From contig JAUWAC010000014.1 in NCBI GenBank assembly GCA_030602245.1, positions 1 to 64,000 on the forward strand: a stretch of DNA of 64,000 bases. The letters are read 5' to 3'. Positions within the stretch are counted from its first letter, which is position 1. Each line of letters opens with the position of its first letter. Both the position numbers and the translations under genes were made by a program. This document shows, one piece after another, positions 45,363 through 54,652 of this stretch. The DNA comes from Marinobacterium sp. (GTDB lineage: Bacteria > Pseudomonadota > Gammaproteobacteria > Pseudomonadales > Balneatricaceae). The notes beneath the pieces were generated by a model. The model was not told where the DNA came from. It searched no databases and worked only from the letters and a program-made list of their open reading frames with translations.

Positions 45363-46538
45363 CTATAACCCTCGAAGCGCCTCTCGCAGAAAGTCGAACC
45401 CAATCCTCTCCTGCTCCAAACGAACTCGTTCTCCCCAATGGTTCTGGCGCAATTGATCGTAAAGTGCGCGTTCCTCGGCGTTCAACCGCGCAAGAGTCCC
45501 TGTTTCAGGTTGCCTTTCAACTCCCCATAGTGCCTTATGGGCAAGGAGTGTCTGTTGATCCATCAGAAAAGAAACGACATGAGGCAAGAACCCGCGCAAT
45601 TGATTGAGGATGGCAAAGCCGTGAGTATCGATGTCCCCCCAATAGTGGATTTCTTTTTCGTGCAGCCAGGGGGCGGCGGCGAGATTGTCAAATCCGTACC
45701 CTGCCCCAAAGATCACCAGCGAATCAGGAACCTCCGGAAACGCCAGAAAGTTGATCTCATTTTCGGTGATGAACACTTTCGATACCGGCAAATCAAGTGA
45801 GGCGAAGGCTGACTGTGTCAGGGTGAGATCCTGATCGGCTTCCACTGGTAGAAGACGGACTTTCGGGTCCAGAACCCGAAATCGCACCCGTGGCGGTTTG
45901 TCAAGAAAACCGTAACGACGACAAAACCCGCCGATACCCGTGTAAGCTCCATCAATAAAGTCCTGCGGCAGCACGAGATCGAGCAGTTCCGCCAGCACGC
46001 CACGATGTCCTTCGATCAGTTTGGTATGGACGCCGGGTAGGTCGATCTGACGCAGATAGATCGCGGGCCGGGGATGTTTCAGCAACCAGCCGACAATTTC
46101 CAGTAGTCGTGGCCAGTCTTCGGCCAACTCCAGGGCACGCAGCGGCCGTTTTGACAGCCAGGGAAGTAATCCAGGTTGTTTGTATCTGGTCAGTTCAACC
46201 AGCGCCGCGAACCGCTCCGCCGCTCGGCGCTTGCCAATCAAGCCAAGCGCATCCGACAGCTGGTCGATCCAGATTGCCGCCGGGATTTCATTGTTGCCAA
46301 GAACACGGTGATTGACGCTACGCCATTCAATTCGATAAGGACCTGCGGCAGCGGATAATTGGCCGATCCAATCCCGTACCTCGGGGAAGCGTTCGCTCAG
46401 TTCCCGAGAGTCAGGGCCTTTGAGAGTCATGCGCCGAGGGAAGAGCGACTCTCCGCCAGTCATTGAGGCGAGCAGCAAACCGCGATCCCAAAGCTTTTGC
46501 ACCTGATTTTTCACATCAGCCGGGGTCGTCCAGGTCAT
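45363..46538 (-). CDS. jetD: Wadjet anti-plasmid system protein JetD
   Basis: A 391-residue protein of the DUF3322/DUF2220 pair. JetD is the topoisomerase-VI-like (Toprim) nuclease of the type I Wadjet system, cleaving circular plasmid DNA handed over by the JetABC motor. The Toprim-like region is visible in [34 protein letters not shown] and [18 protein letters not shown], which carry the expected glutamate and DxD-type residues. The N-terminal domain begins [21 protein letters not shown]. It overlaps jetC by four bases (ATGA). Confidence 0.9.
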   Translation of the reverse strand: MTWTTPADVKNQVQKLWDRGLLLASMTGGESLFPRRMTLKGPDSRELSERFPEVRDWIGQLSAAAGPYRIEWRSVNHRVLGNNEIPAAIWIDQLSDALGLIGKRRAAERFAALVELTRYKQPGLLPWLSKRPLRALELAEDWPRLLEIVGWLLKHPRPAIYLRQIDLPGVHTKLIEGHRGVLAELLDLVLPQDFIDGAYTGIGGFCRRYGFLDKPPRVRFRVLDPKVRLLPVEADQDLTLTQSAFASLDLPVSKVFITENEINFLAFPEVPDSLVIFGAGYGFDNLAAAPWLHEKEIHYWGDIDTHGFAILNQLRGFLPHVVSFLMDQQTLLAHKALWGVERQPETGTLARLNAEERALYDQLRQNHWGERVRLEQERIGFDFLREALRGL

Positions 46539-49500
46539 CCTTGCATCCTTTGTTTTTCGGCTCGATATTCCTCAATACTCAGGTTGCGCAGGACGGAGTT
46601 ACGGCCATCCGCATTGTGCACAAACCCGACACTGGCAACGTAAGGCTCGATGATATGGATTTTCTGCAACGGCGTGACGATCAGCAGTTGCAGATTGAGC
46701 TGCGCGAACAACTGCAAGCCATACTGGGCCGATTCATCGGAGCCGCGCCCAAACGCCTCATCGATGACCACAAAACGGAAGGAACGGGAGCGCACTGCCC
46801 CCCATTCCAGACCAAATTGATACGCCAGGCTGGCGGCAAGGACGGTGTAGGCGAGCTTCTCCTTCTGGCCGCCTGACTTTCCGCCGGAATCCGCATAGTG
46901 TTCATGCTCGGTGTTGTCTTCACGCCAGCGCTCGCTGGCGGCGAATACGAACCAGTTGCGCACATCGGTCACCTTGGCCGTCCAGCGCCGATCCATATCC
47001 GAGTGTTCATCCCGGCCCCTAAACCGCTCGATAATCCGCTTCACCTGGAGGAATTTGGCCTCCGAGTACTGCGCATCCTCTGAGCCGGTGAGCGCACCTT
47101 CGGTACAGGTACGCAACTCGGTCTGAAAATCACGGATATCGGCATCGAGATTCATCTGTGCTTCGAGACGGATATAACGGCCCGGGTTGTAATCAATCTG
47201 GGTGAGCGACTCGTTGATCTGGGCGATACGCTCCTTGATGGTTTCCCGTTCGCGTGCCAGCTGGGATTGAAAGTTCGCCACCTCCCGGATGGTGTTCTCG
47301 TTCAGGAGTTCTTTGAAGCGTCCTTCAAACCGGGGCAGGTCATCGGCCTGCAGTTGATCCAGCATCGACCTGTATTCGGGAGCGGCAGCCAGGTTGGCAT
47401 CGACCTCCGATGTTTCCAGCTTGTAGGTCCCTTTGTACTCAGCCATGGCCTTGACGATTTTTTCGGACAGACGGCTGAGTTTGCGGTCCTCGGCATCAAT
47501 TTTCGCCTGCAACCATTCACGCATGTCGCGCTCACGATTATCACAGGATTCAACCGTCAGCATCTGACCGCCAAGCGCCTCCTCACGCATCGTTTCCAGA
47601 AGCGGAAAACGCAGGCGAATAGCATCCGTTGCTTCCGCCAGAAGCGCTATCGCCTGTTGCTGAAGTTCTTGTGCAGCCATGATCTTTTGCTCGGTTTTTG
47701 AGCGCTTATCCTTCCGTTCATCAAGCTGAATCTCCGTTTCTTGCAACTCCCCTTCGAGCGCAGTCAATTGTGCCGTCAGCGTCTTGAGCAGATCGGAGGC
47801 CGCTTCCAGCTCACGTTTCTCGGCTGCAAGCCTTTCGATGGCAACGGCCACGGGTTTCCAGTCGAGATCACGAAAATCGGTATATTCCCCCAGCTTCGAG
47901 AGGACCGAAAGCCGTTCTTTGAGATCGGACTGTTCCTGCTGCAGCCTGCTGATGCGATTAGCAAGATCGGCAAGGTGTGTTTCCTGCCGCCCGGACTCTT
48001 TCTCCAGCGCCGCGATTTTTTCCACATTGCTCCAGCCAAGGACATAGCGCCGTCGATCATCTATCCGATGCCGGTCATCTTTTTCATGCCGCTCTCCGGG
48101 GGCTTTGATCTGTCCGGCCTTGGTAATGGCACGGGTCTCGCGGCGGAACTGATCCTGGTTTTCGCAGCAGGCCAGATCAAAACGGTGAGCCACCTCCCTC
48201 TCGATCCAGTCATAAAAGGGCGAATCGGGCTTAACTTGCAGCTTACGCACCAGTGAGTCGGGATGAAGCGAAGGCAATTCGCCGCGTACGCCTTCCCGCA
48301 CCCGGAAATAAACCAGCCGACCGCGCAGGTGAGTTTGGTCAACCCACTGTGCCACCTTAGCGTAGTACCGATCCGGAACCAGCAGAGACAAGCCAAAGCC
48401 GTGCAGCAGCCTTTCGATGGCACCTTCCCAGTCACGCTCGTCCTCGCGTACCTGTAGCAATTCACCGGCAAACGGCATCTCGTCTTCTGCCAGATTCAGC
48501 GCCTGACAAAGGGTCCGTCGCATGGCAATCTGTTTTTCGTCGATATTGCTGACCCTGGCCTTCAGCCCGGTGATTTCCGATTGCAGCTGCTCGTATTCAT
48601 CTTTTCCCTGCTTGAATAAAACACCTGTTTCATTGAGCTCGTTCTGGGTACGGATTTCGGCATCTTCTGTCGTTTTGCGCCACCTGGCGGCTTCAGACTG
48701 TTGACGCAGAAATTCTTCTTCGGTCGCGGCGGGGGATTGCCCCAAGGCGCGTACCAATTCCTCATAGCGAGATGCTTTCAGCTTCCTACGTTCCAGTTCA
48801 TCCTGTTTTTGCAGAATTTCCTGACCGATGCTTTCAATACGGTCACCCCCATTTTCCGCGATGGTTCGGCGCAGTTCACGCTCCTGGCCCTGCTGGGTAC
48901 GACGTAGCTCCTCCAGCCGCTCGATGGCGACTTGGTGCCTGGTCAACTCCTCATTCAGCGAGGTGAGTCGTTTCTCCAGCAGATCAAGTTTCAGGGTGGC
49001 AAACCATGGCCGCAGGGCATCACGGCAAGCGCGCAGATTATCCGCCGTCTGCGCCAACTCCTGATGCCGCTCGCAATCGGCCACCAGAGGCGTCAGCATC
49101 TCCACCTGGCGTTTGGCCTTGAGCACCGCCTCGTGCGCCCGGTTGAGATCCTCGAAGTGGCTGATCAGGGCAGTGATACGCGGCGCCACGTCAAAGGGTT
49201 CGAGCATGTGGCTACGCACGAAGTCGGTCAGGTTGCCGATAGACTTGAGGGATACCGTCTGGTGGAACAGCTCCAGTGCCTGATCGTTCTCGATGCCGAA
49301 ACGCCGGCGGAACCAGGCGCCATAAGGCGGAAAGCTGTCGAACAACTCGACGCTGCCCAAGCGAAGCTGTTTGCGAAGCCCCGTTATTTCGCTACCGAAT
49401 CCGGAAAAGTCTGACGCAATGGACAGATCGCGTTCACAGGCCGCATACAGACGAGCCGGTTGCGTATTGGCCTCTTTCATCCAGAAGACCTGCGCCAGTG

Positions 49501-49900
49501 TGACGGTCTTGTTGTAGCCTGCGTTGTGAAAAACGCCGAGGATCACCGAATAACAGTTGAAGTCGCGCAGTGCGACCGGCTTGGCGCTGCCCAGGGTTTC
49601 CTGCCGCTCCGATTTGTAGTACCCGAGCACATAGGACTTAAGCGAACGTTCGCGGCTCTCGGCCCCGGCCGCCTTGTTGTAGGCAACGCGATGACTCGGC
49701 ACCAGCAGGGTGGTGACGGCGTCGACCAGGGTCGATTTTCCGGAACCGATATCCCCGGTGAGCAGACCGTTTTTTCCGTCCAGTCGCAGCGTCCAGACCT
49801 TTCCGTCAAAGGTTCCCCAGTTAAAAACCTCGAGTCGTTGCAGGCGAAAACCGGCCAGCTGGTCATCGGCCATGAATTCGAGTTCAAGCGTTTCCGTCAT
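46535..49900 (-). CDS. jetC: Wadjet SMC-like ATPase JetC
   Basis: A 1,121-residue MukB/SMC-like protein. Walker A is GDIGSGKST at residues 49-57; long charged coiled coils fill roughly 240-520 and 620-900 around a hinge; near the C-terminus come the signature [20 protein letters not shown] and Walker [16 protein letters not shown]. JetC extrudes DNA loops with JetA and JetB and detects small circles by extrusion to completion. Both overlaps (jetB upstream, jetD downstream) are four bases. The reading frame is complete, with all ATPase motifs intact. Confidence 0.93.
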   Translation of the reverse strand: MTETLELEFMADDQLAGFRLQRLEVFNWGTFDGKVWTLRLDGKNGLLTGDIGSGKSTLVDAVTTLLVPSHRVAYNKAAGAESRERSLKSYVLGYYKSERQETLGSAKPVALRDFNCYSVILGVFHNAGYNKTVTLAQVFWMKEANTQPARLYAACERDLSIASDFSGFGSEITGLRKQLRLGSVELFDSFPPYGAWFRRRFGIENDQALELFHQTVSLKSIGNLTDFVRSHMLEPFDVAPRITALISHFEDLNRAHEAVLKAKRQVEMLTPLVADCERHQELAQTADNLRACRDALRPWFATLKLDLLEKRLTSLNEELTRHQVAIERLEELRRTQQGQERELRRTIAENGGDRIESIGQEILQKQDELERRKLKASRYEELVRALGQSPAATEEEFLRQQSEAARWRKTTEDAEIRTQNELNETGVLFKQGKDEYEQLQSEITGLKARVSNIDEKQIAMRRTLCQALNLAEDEMPFAGELLQVREDERDWEGAIERLLHGFGLSLLVPDRYYAKVAQWVDQTHLRGRLVYFRVREGVRGELPSLHPDSLVRKLQVKPDSPFYDWIEREVAHRFDLACCENQDQFRRETRAITKAGQIKAPGERHEKDDRHRIDDRRRYVLGWSNVEKIAALEKESGRQETHLADLANRISRLQQEQSDLKERLSVLSKLGEYTDFRDLDWKPVAVAIERLAAEKRELEAASDLLKTLTAQLTALEGELQETEIQLDERKDKRSKTEQKIMAAQELQQQAIALLAEATDAIRLRFPLLETMREEALGGQMLTVESCDNRERDMREWLQAKIDAEDRKLSRLSEKIVKAMAEYKGTYKLETSEVDANLAAAPEYRSMLDQLQADDLPRFEGRFKELLNENTIREVANFQSQLARERETIKERIAQINESLTQIDYNPGRYIRLEAQMNLDADIRDFQTELRTCTEGALTGSEDAQYSEAKFLQVKRIIERFRGRDEHSDMDRRWTAKVTDVRNWFVFAASERWREDNTEHEHYADSGGKSGGQKEKLAYTVLAASLAYQFGLEWGAVRSRSFRFVVIDEAFGRGSDESAQYGLQLFAQLNLQLLIVTPLQKIHIIEPYVASVGFVHNADGRNSVLRNLSIEEYRAEKQRMQG

Positions 49901-50532
49901 TCCTCTCCCTCCGAGGGCCCGGCAAGCTGGCGTCGATATTCCCCCAATCGCTGGTCAAAATCGGTGAGCCACTGCGCATCGACAAACGCCTTGATAATGC
50001 GCCGCACCTCAATCATCTGCCCCTGCCCACGCAAGCGGCGGATAAAGCCGAGCTCGGCAATCTTGTTCAAGGTGGCATCGACCTGATCGATGAGTTTCAC
50101 CTCGTTGCTGCCCGCCGGTAGAAAAATCCGGATCAATTCCACCACTTCATCCCGGGAAAGGATCAGACGCGTATCGCCGCCAGCAGCGTCGAACTCGGCC
50201 AGTTTTTTCCGCAAGAGCGCGAGCAACAAACTGACCGGATAGGAGAGCTGCCGCCGGGCAACCAGGCGCGGCATGGCCGCCTGACCGTCTTCATCCTCAT
50301 CCTGCCGGGAGCGCAAAAAAGCGTAGCCTTCCGCCTCGTCAAGCATCAGCTCCAGACCAAGAACCGCGACGTAATCGCGGACGCTCGCTTGCAGATTCAG
50401 CAGCGAGCCCCACAATCCGGGATTGTCCTCCCGATAGAGCACGCCCTTGAGCAAAGGCACCACCACCATGGAGAGTTCGTGGTTCGGTCTGGTAAGACGG
50501 CCAGGGTCAGTATCGGTAATATCCATCATCAA
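49897..50532 (-). CDS. jetB: Wadjet accessory protein JetB (MukE-like, DUF4194)
   Basis: A 211-residue MukE-like kite protein. Recognised by the conserved [39 protein letters not shown] and the EGYAFLRS segment, and by position between jetA and jetC. It bridges JetC and JetA in the complex. Overlaps both neighbours by four bases, so the four Jet proteins are produced by coupled translation. Confidence 0.9.
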   Translation of the reverse strand: MMMDITDTDPGRLTRPNHELSMVVVPLLKGVLYREDNPGLWGSLLNLQASVRDYVAVLGLELMLDEAEGYAFLRSRQDEDEDGQAAMPRLVARRQLSYPVSLLLALLRKKLAEFDAAGGDTRLILSRDEVVELIRIFLPAGSNEVKLIDQVDATLNKIAELGFIRRLRGQGQMIEVRRIIKAFVDAQWLTDFDQRLGEYRRQLAGPSEGEE

Positions 50533-51974
50533 TCCTTCAGCAAAATAATGCGCGGCAAGGTCGCCCGGCGCACGACGCCTGTCTCCAGCTGCCAGCTCAC
50601 CTGTTCCTGCACCTCATCGTCCACGACCGTTCTGGGCCATTCTCCGGCCAGCTGCAGATAGGCAACCAGTTCGGCCAGACCGTGACGCAAGGGATGACGA
50701 GTCACCACCTCGGCAAGGGTGATCTGGCTGCGCCCCTGGAGTTCCTGCCGGATATTCCGGGTCAACTCGGCCCGGTCAACCACCACTTGGGCATAGAGCG
50801 CCGCCGTATCCACATCCGCATCCCCTTCGGTAAGCGCCATCTCGGCAATGAGGGGCTTGAGCGGCGGCCGGTAAAGTGGTCGCTCCAGGGGGAGTTCAAT
50901 CTGAGCTGCGGTCTCGGCCAAAGGCATGAAATCCCCCGATGGAAACGCCTCGCGCAACGCCAGCGCATGGTTTTCGACGCTGTGGAGGATGTCCATGATG
51001 CGGCGGTTCTCCAGCCAGGCCTGATCATCAAGAAACCGCCGCAGCTGCTCGGAAAGCTTGGCCACGGTGCGCTGCGTGTGCTCCCCTGCTTCGAGCCAGT
51101 CGTAATGCACCCGTTGCAGACGGGTTTCAGGACGCATGGACTGGATCGGCGGCAGGGACAAAACCTGTTCCAACAGCCGGGTCAACTCTTCCTGACGGGA
51201 CTGGGACATCAGGAAATCCCAGAAGGCGCGGAAGCTCTTCCCCTGATCGGAATCGGCGATGGCATCGCGCTCGCCCATGATTTCTTCCAGCAGCGCCCCT
51301 TTGGATCCTTCCCACAGTGCAATGCGCTCGCGCACTTTTCGGTCAAGAGTACGAAAATTGTGCTCCACCTCGCGAAAGTCGGTCAGCAGCTCCCGCGCCA
51401 GCTGCAAAAACTGTTGAAAGCGATCCTTCAGACCGGTGTCGTCCAGTAGGGGAATATCACCCGCCAAAATACGGGCGATCTCCGCGTCGATCTCGCTGCG
51501 ACGCTTTTGCAGTTCTGCGATGCGCACTTGTGGATCGGTCTGGCTCCCTTCGTTCATCTGTCGCAACAGCTCAAACAGGGTCAGCAGACGGGATTCCGTG
51601 CCGACAAAGGCCCGCTCGGTCAGCCCCTCCAGCCAAGCCAAAGCCTTTTCCGTCGCTGGAGTCAGGTCAAAGTGCGGTTCGTCTGTCCCCGGGGGATAGA
51701 ATTTGCGCAGCCATCCCTTGTCGTTTTCGGCCCAGTCATTTAGGTAGTCTTGCGCGGTTCTGGGAAAGGCCTCGGCCCCATGCTGCTCACGCAGGGCGAA
51801 AAGCTCGTCTTCCAACGCCTCGACCAGATCGGCCTGAGACAGATTGCGGACATTGGGCGCGATAAACACCCGGTGCAGAAAACCGGCCACCAGCGGCGCG
51901 TGATCCGCGCGCAGCAACCGCCACGCTGGGTGGTTCTGGCGGAGCAGCGCTAATGTGGCATAGTCCAGTGCCAT
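50529..51974 (-). CDS. jetA: Wadjet kleisin JetA (MukF-like, DUF3375)
   Basis: A 481-residue MukF-like protein with the DUF3375 opening LALLRQNHPAWRLLRADHAPLVAGFLHRVFI and the long helical middle (ELQKRRSEIDAEIARILAGD). It is the kleisin that closes the JetC ring. It is the first gene of jetABCD. AAAGATATGG precedes the start; the weak ribosome site suggests low expression. Upstream is a duplicated fic fragment. Confidence 0.9.
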   Translation of the reverse strand: MALDYATLALLRQNHPAWRLLRADHAPLVAGFLHRVFIAPNVRNLSQADLVEALEDELFALREQHGAEAFPRTAQDYLNDWAENDKGWLRKFYPPGTDEPHFDLTPATEKALAWLEGLTERAFVGTESRLLTLFELLRQMNEGSQTDPQVRIAELQKRRSEIDAEIARILAGDIPLLDDTGLKDRFQQFLQLARELLTDFREVEHNFRTLDRKVRERIALWEGSKGALLEEIMGERDAIADSDQGKSFRAFWDFLMSQSRQEELTRLLEQVLSLPPIQSMRPETRLQRVHYDWLEAGEHTQRTVAKLSEQLRRFLDDQAWLENRRIMDILHSVENHALALREAFPSGDFMPLAETAAQIELPLERPLYRPPLKPLIAEMALTEGDADVDTAALYAQVVVDRAELTRNIRQELQGRSQITLAEVVTRHPLRHGLAELVAYLQLAGEWPRTVVDDEVQEQVSWQLETGVVRRATLPRIILLKD

Positions 51975-51987
51975 ATCTTTCCCCCGG

Positions 51988-52105
51988 TTTTATCCATCGC
52001 CATGCGACGCCAGCCATTGGCGGCTCTTGTCGGGCAAGTGGTATTTCTGCAAGCGGCTGTTGGGCTTGTCGGGAATGGTCATCTCAATCAGACCATCGGC
52101 CGAGA
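51988..52105 (-). pseudogene. Duplicated 3' end of the Fic gene
   Basis: This stretch repeats, with scattered substitutions, the last 120 or so bases of the fic gene at 53,172. It still encodes in frame IPDKPNSRLQK, a variant of the C-terminal sequence, and the ending WLASHGDG with TAA (fic: WLAQQGDG). The match breaks off near 52,105. It is a remnant of a second fic copy or of a recombination event that joined the Wadjet operon to the fic block. Confidence 0.8.
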
Positions 52106-52172
52106 TTTATTTACAGGCTCTGTGTTCTCCTCGCGCAGCCGCCGCAGTTCGTCCTGTTCATTCAGGCCCTTG

Positions 52173-52724
52173 TCACTCTTCGGCAAATCCATACTCCGCC
52201 ATCAGATCGTCCATGTCATCGCCAACGCCCCAGCCCCAGTTGTGGCCTTCGCTCCGGACACGTTCAAGCCGCTCGACAAAGTCTTCCTGCTGGCCTGACT
52301 CAAGCGCCGTAATCGCCTTCAGCGCCTGCTCGAACATCCGCACCAAGCCATTGAAATAGCCCTCGTCATCCATTCCGCAATAGCCGAGCAGGTTCATGCA
52401 GGATTCGCAATAAAACACCGTCAGCTCCGCCAGCCCTTCCGGACGCCCGATGGCTTTTTTGTAATCGGAAATTGCCTTCTTGGCCTTGGCGACCGAGATA
52501 TCCTGATTGCGCATCACATCCGGGCAAACCCAGCGATCGATGGTTGTCTTGTACGGTTCGAGCACGTCCTCACCCAGGGCGAAGCGGGCATGGAGAAAGG
52601 CCTGATTGCTCTTGCTGGCGGCGTACAGGTCCCGAATCAGGGCCAGCAATGCCGGACGGTCGAGATCGGCAAGCTGGCGCTTGAGATCTGTCCAGGTCGG
52701 TTTTTTCTTGCTCGATGTTTTCAT
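52173..52724 (-). CDS. Uncharacterised protein, DUF6155-like
   Basis: A 183-residue soluble, mostly helical protein. The N-terminal part LKRQLADLDRPALLALIRDLYAASKSNQAFLHARFALGED resembles DUF6155-type proteins, which often turn up beside defence genes. The C-terminal end is acidic with GDDMDDLMAEYGFAEE. No catalytic motif was found. It begins eight bases after the next gene upstream and so forms a two-gene unit with it. It is located 198 bp upstream of jetA. Confidence 0.6.
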   Translation of the reverse strand: MKTSSKKKPTWTDLKRQLADLDRPALLALIRDLYAASKSNQAFLHARFALGEDVLEPYKTTIDRWVCPDVMRNQDISVAKAKKAISDYKKAIGRPEGLAELTVFYCESCMNLLGYCGMDDEGYFNGLVRMFEQALKAITALESGQQEDFVERLERVRSEGHNWGWGVGDDMDDLMAEYGFAEE

Positions 52725-52732
52725 GGGTCCTG

Positions 52733-53065
52733 CTATTTGCTCTTGATGGCCCGCAAGGCCGAGTCGTCGGCCAGGTGCAGATAAATGCGACCGTTCAGCT
52801 CGCCATTTTCAATGACTGCCCAACCTCGGCCGCAGATCGGATCGTTTTCATCCTGCCCGGACCACGAAAAATCAAAACGGGGCGTGTTGCCACATGGCTC
52901 CACCCGGCCATCGATATCTCCGGAGACCAGCCCAAACTGAAACTGGCCGGTGCCGTCCGAGCCGATGTTGATAAATCCCGGCACCTCCATATCGACGTAA
53001 TCCTGATCCCAGACCTCCATCTCCACGATGCGCCATTTTCCGGTAAACGGTTTCATCTGCTTCAT
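52733..53065 (-). CDS. Small uncharacterised protein
   Basis: A 110-residue beta-rich protein starting MKQMKPFTGKWRIVEMEVWDQDY. The start at 53,065 has AAGGG upstream; a longer frame adds 12 codons without support. The aromatic/glycine pattern with FSWSGQDENDPICGRGWAVIENGEL suggests a lipocalin-like or small barrel fold. I have seen similar proteins annotated only as hypothetical. Eight bases separate it from the DUF6155-like gene. Confidence 0.6.
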   Translation of the reverse strand: MKQMKPFTGKWRIVEMEVWDQDYVDMEVPGFINIGSDGTGQFQFGLVSGDIDGRVEPCGNTPRFDFSWSGQDENDPICGRGWAVIENGELNGRIYLHLADDSALRAIKSK

Positions 53066-53171
53066 AGGATGCCCTTCTGCTCCCTCACTTTGACCCACCA
53101 AGATGTCACAGCCCTTGTCATAGCGTTGTCACAGCTTGATATCGCAAGCCGTGTCGCGAGTTTGTCGCAAG

Positions 53172-54191
53172 TTATCCATCGCCCTGCTGCGCCAGCCACT
53201 GGCGGCCCTTGTCGGTCAAGCGGTATTTCTGCAAGCGGCTGTTGGGCTTGTCGGGAATGGTCATCTCAATCAGGCCCTCAGCCAGGGCCGGTTTGAGGTA
53301 GCGCTCGCGGAAGGATTTGCGGTCCGAAAGGCCCAGGGCGGATTGCAGTGCCTCGCGGCCCATCTCGCCCCGGATCGCCGCCAGCAGTTCGCTGACTTGG
53401 GGGCTGACTTGGGGGCTGACTTGGGGGGCGGAGCTGGTCACGGTATCCAAAATCATCCGCAGCATGAAGGCAATGAACGGGGCGCAGTCGGTCTTTTTGG
53501 TGCTTTCCTGAATCGCCTGATAGTACTCGGCCTGGTGCTCGAAGATCAGGCTTTCCACTGGAATGTTGGCGAACAAAGAATTCCAGCGTGCCAGAATCAG
53601 GCTCTGCCACAGCCGTCCCATGCGGCCGTTGCCGTCGGCGAAGGGGTGGATGAATTCGAATTCGTAGTGAAAGACCGAGCTGGCAATGAGCGGATGGGCA
53701 TCGGTGGTGGCCAGCCAACCGAACAGGTCGGCCATCAGATGCGGTACCCGGTCGGCGGGCGGGGCCATATGGATCACCTGCTGGCCTGCCATCACCCCCA
53801 CGCCGCCATGCCGATACAGCCCTGCCTCGTCGATCAGGCCGGACATCAAAATCCGGTGCGCCTCCAGCAAGTCTTTTTCCACACCAGGCTTCCAGGTGTC
53901 GAAATGGTCGTAGGCGGCCAGGGCGTTTTTTACCTCCTGCACCTCGCGGGGCGGAGCAATGACCCGCTTGCCCTCCAGAATCGCGGTAATCTGCGCCTCG
54001 GTCAGGGTATTGCCTTCGATGGCCAGCGAGCCGTGGATAGTGCGGATGCGATTGATGCGGCGCAGCCGCAAGGCTCTCGTCTGATCGGTGAGCACGGTCA
54101 ACCGCCCGATGGCCTCGCTGATGGCGGCGACCCGGTTCAGGATCTCTGCGGTGATGGTGTAGGGCGGCTGGTAGGTGCAGGGCTTGATCAT
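53172..54191 (-). CDS. Fic-domain protein with N-terminal inhibitory motif
   Basis: A 339-residue Fic protein. The active loop HPFADGNGRMGR (about residues 182-193) is complete, so AMP transfer or the reverse reaction is possible. An inhibitory helix motif SxxxEGN (SLAIEGN, residues 55-61) precedes the domain, marking a class II, self-inhibited form. After the domain a triple PQVS repeat (three exact 12-bp units at 53,391-53,426) links to a winged-helix part. Start at 54,191: GGAGAGGAGG lies upstream, and the codon overlaps the previous stop as ATGA. The target is unknown. Confidence 0.9.
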   Translation of the reverse strand: MIKPCTYQPPYTITAEILNRVAAISEAIGRLTVLTDQTRALRLRRINRIRTIHGSLAIEGNTLTEAQITAILEGKRVIAPPREVQEVKNALAAYDHFDTWKPGVEKDLLEAHRILMSGLIDEAGLYRHGGVGVMAGQQVIHMAPPADRVPHLMADLFGWLATTDAHPLIASSVFHYEFEFIHPFADGNGRMGRLWQSLILARWNSLFANIPVESLIFEHQAEYYQAIQESTKKTDCAPFIAFMLRMILDTVTSSAPQVSPQVSPQVSELLAAIRGEMGREALQSALGLSDRKSFRERYLKPALAEGLIEMTIPDKPNSRLQKYRLTDKGRQWLAQQGDG

Positions 54192-54574
54192 GGCGCAACC
54201 TCCTCTCCTTCCGCACCCGCTGGGCATTTCGATTTGATGAACTCGAACATGGGGCGGAAGACTTCAAAGCAGGCCGTATCGAGAGTTGGCACGACTTCCT
54301 TGGCGAATGTCGTTTTCTCGCCATCAGATTTAAAGACGATCTTGGTGCCGCCGACGCAGGGCTCCTGCTGATAATAATTCTTGGTGGCATCGAGCCCGTA
54401 AAACAGGTGCTCTATCTCACAGCAGGAGTCGCCGCCGAAGGTTTCACCGGTGGCAGCATTGCGGATGACCTGCTTTTGTTCATGGGGTGATACAGCCGTA
54501 TCGAGACGCTGCTCAGTCAGTTCCCAGGGGGCTTGTAGTCCCAGCCCCAGTGCCAAAATCTGGTGGTCGTTCAC
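54188..54574 (-). CDS. Chimeric ORF: ISL3 transposase N-terminus joined to unknown sequence
   Basis: A 128-residue frame. The first 25 residues (MNDHQILALGLGLQAPWELTEQ) are the N-terminus of ISL3-family transposases, and the ATG sits 78 bases inside an ISL3-like end at 54,652, as in intact elements. The remainder (from about residue 30) has no transposase resemblance: it lacks the CPxC zinc finger that should follow. It contains six cysteines and ends EGEEVAP. It was probably made by a deletion that joined the transposase start to another gene; its stop overlaps the fic start, so it might now drive fic translation. Confidence 0.65.
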   Translation of the reverse strand: MNDHQILALGLGLQAPWELTEQRLDTAVSPHEQKQVIRNAATGETFGGDSCCEIEHLFYGLDATKNYYQQEPCVGGTKIVFKSDGEKTTFAKEVVPTLDTACFEVFRPMFEFIKSKCPAGAEGEEVAP

Positions 54575-54624
54575 TTATGCTTCCTGCTATTGGAGAGTGC
54601 TGATAGTGTTCATCAGGGAAGGAC

Positions 54625-54652
54625 GGAAATCCACTCTCTGTGACGAAGAGCC
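54625..54652 (-). repeat. ISL3-type terminal inverted repeat (left end)
   Basis: Reading the minus strand from 54,652, the sequence begins GGCTCTTCGTCACAGAGAG. ISL3-family elements characteristically begin GGCTCTT or close. It abuts the SpoIIE coding remnant exactly. The opposite inverted repeat was not found within the island, nor a second copy of the flanking AAATTGTG (possible 8-bp target duplication). Confidence 0.65.

Larger units (their letters stand above)
44885..54652. mobile_element. Inserted defence island (TOTE stub, Wadjet, Fic, ISL3 remnant)
   Basis: All genes in this 9.8-kb segment read leftward, and base composition is visibly less GC-rich than both flanks. The left edge cuts dctQ. 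The right edge is an ISL3-type end abutting a beheaded SpoIIE gene. Contents from right to left: ISL3-transposase chimera, fic, two small unknown genes, fic 3' duplicate, jetA-jetB-jetC-jetD, TOTE primase stub. No integrase or tRNA target is present; the ISL3 trace suggests IS-mediated assembly followed by deletion. Confidence 0.8.

Noticed and set aside
53066-53171. Degenerate short repeats (TTGTCACAGC-like) downstream of the fic stop
   Set aside because: Four or five loosely similar 10-mers with irregular spacing; could be a decayed gene end, but too weak to call a repeat array.
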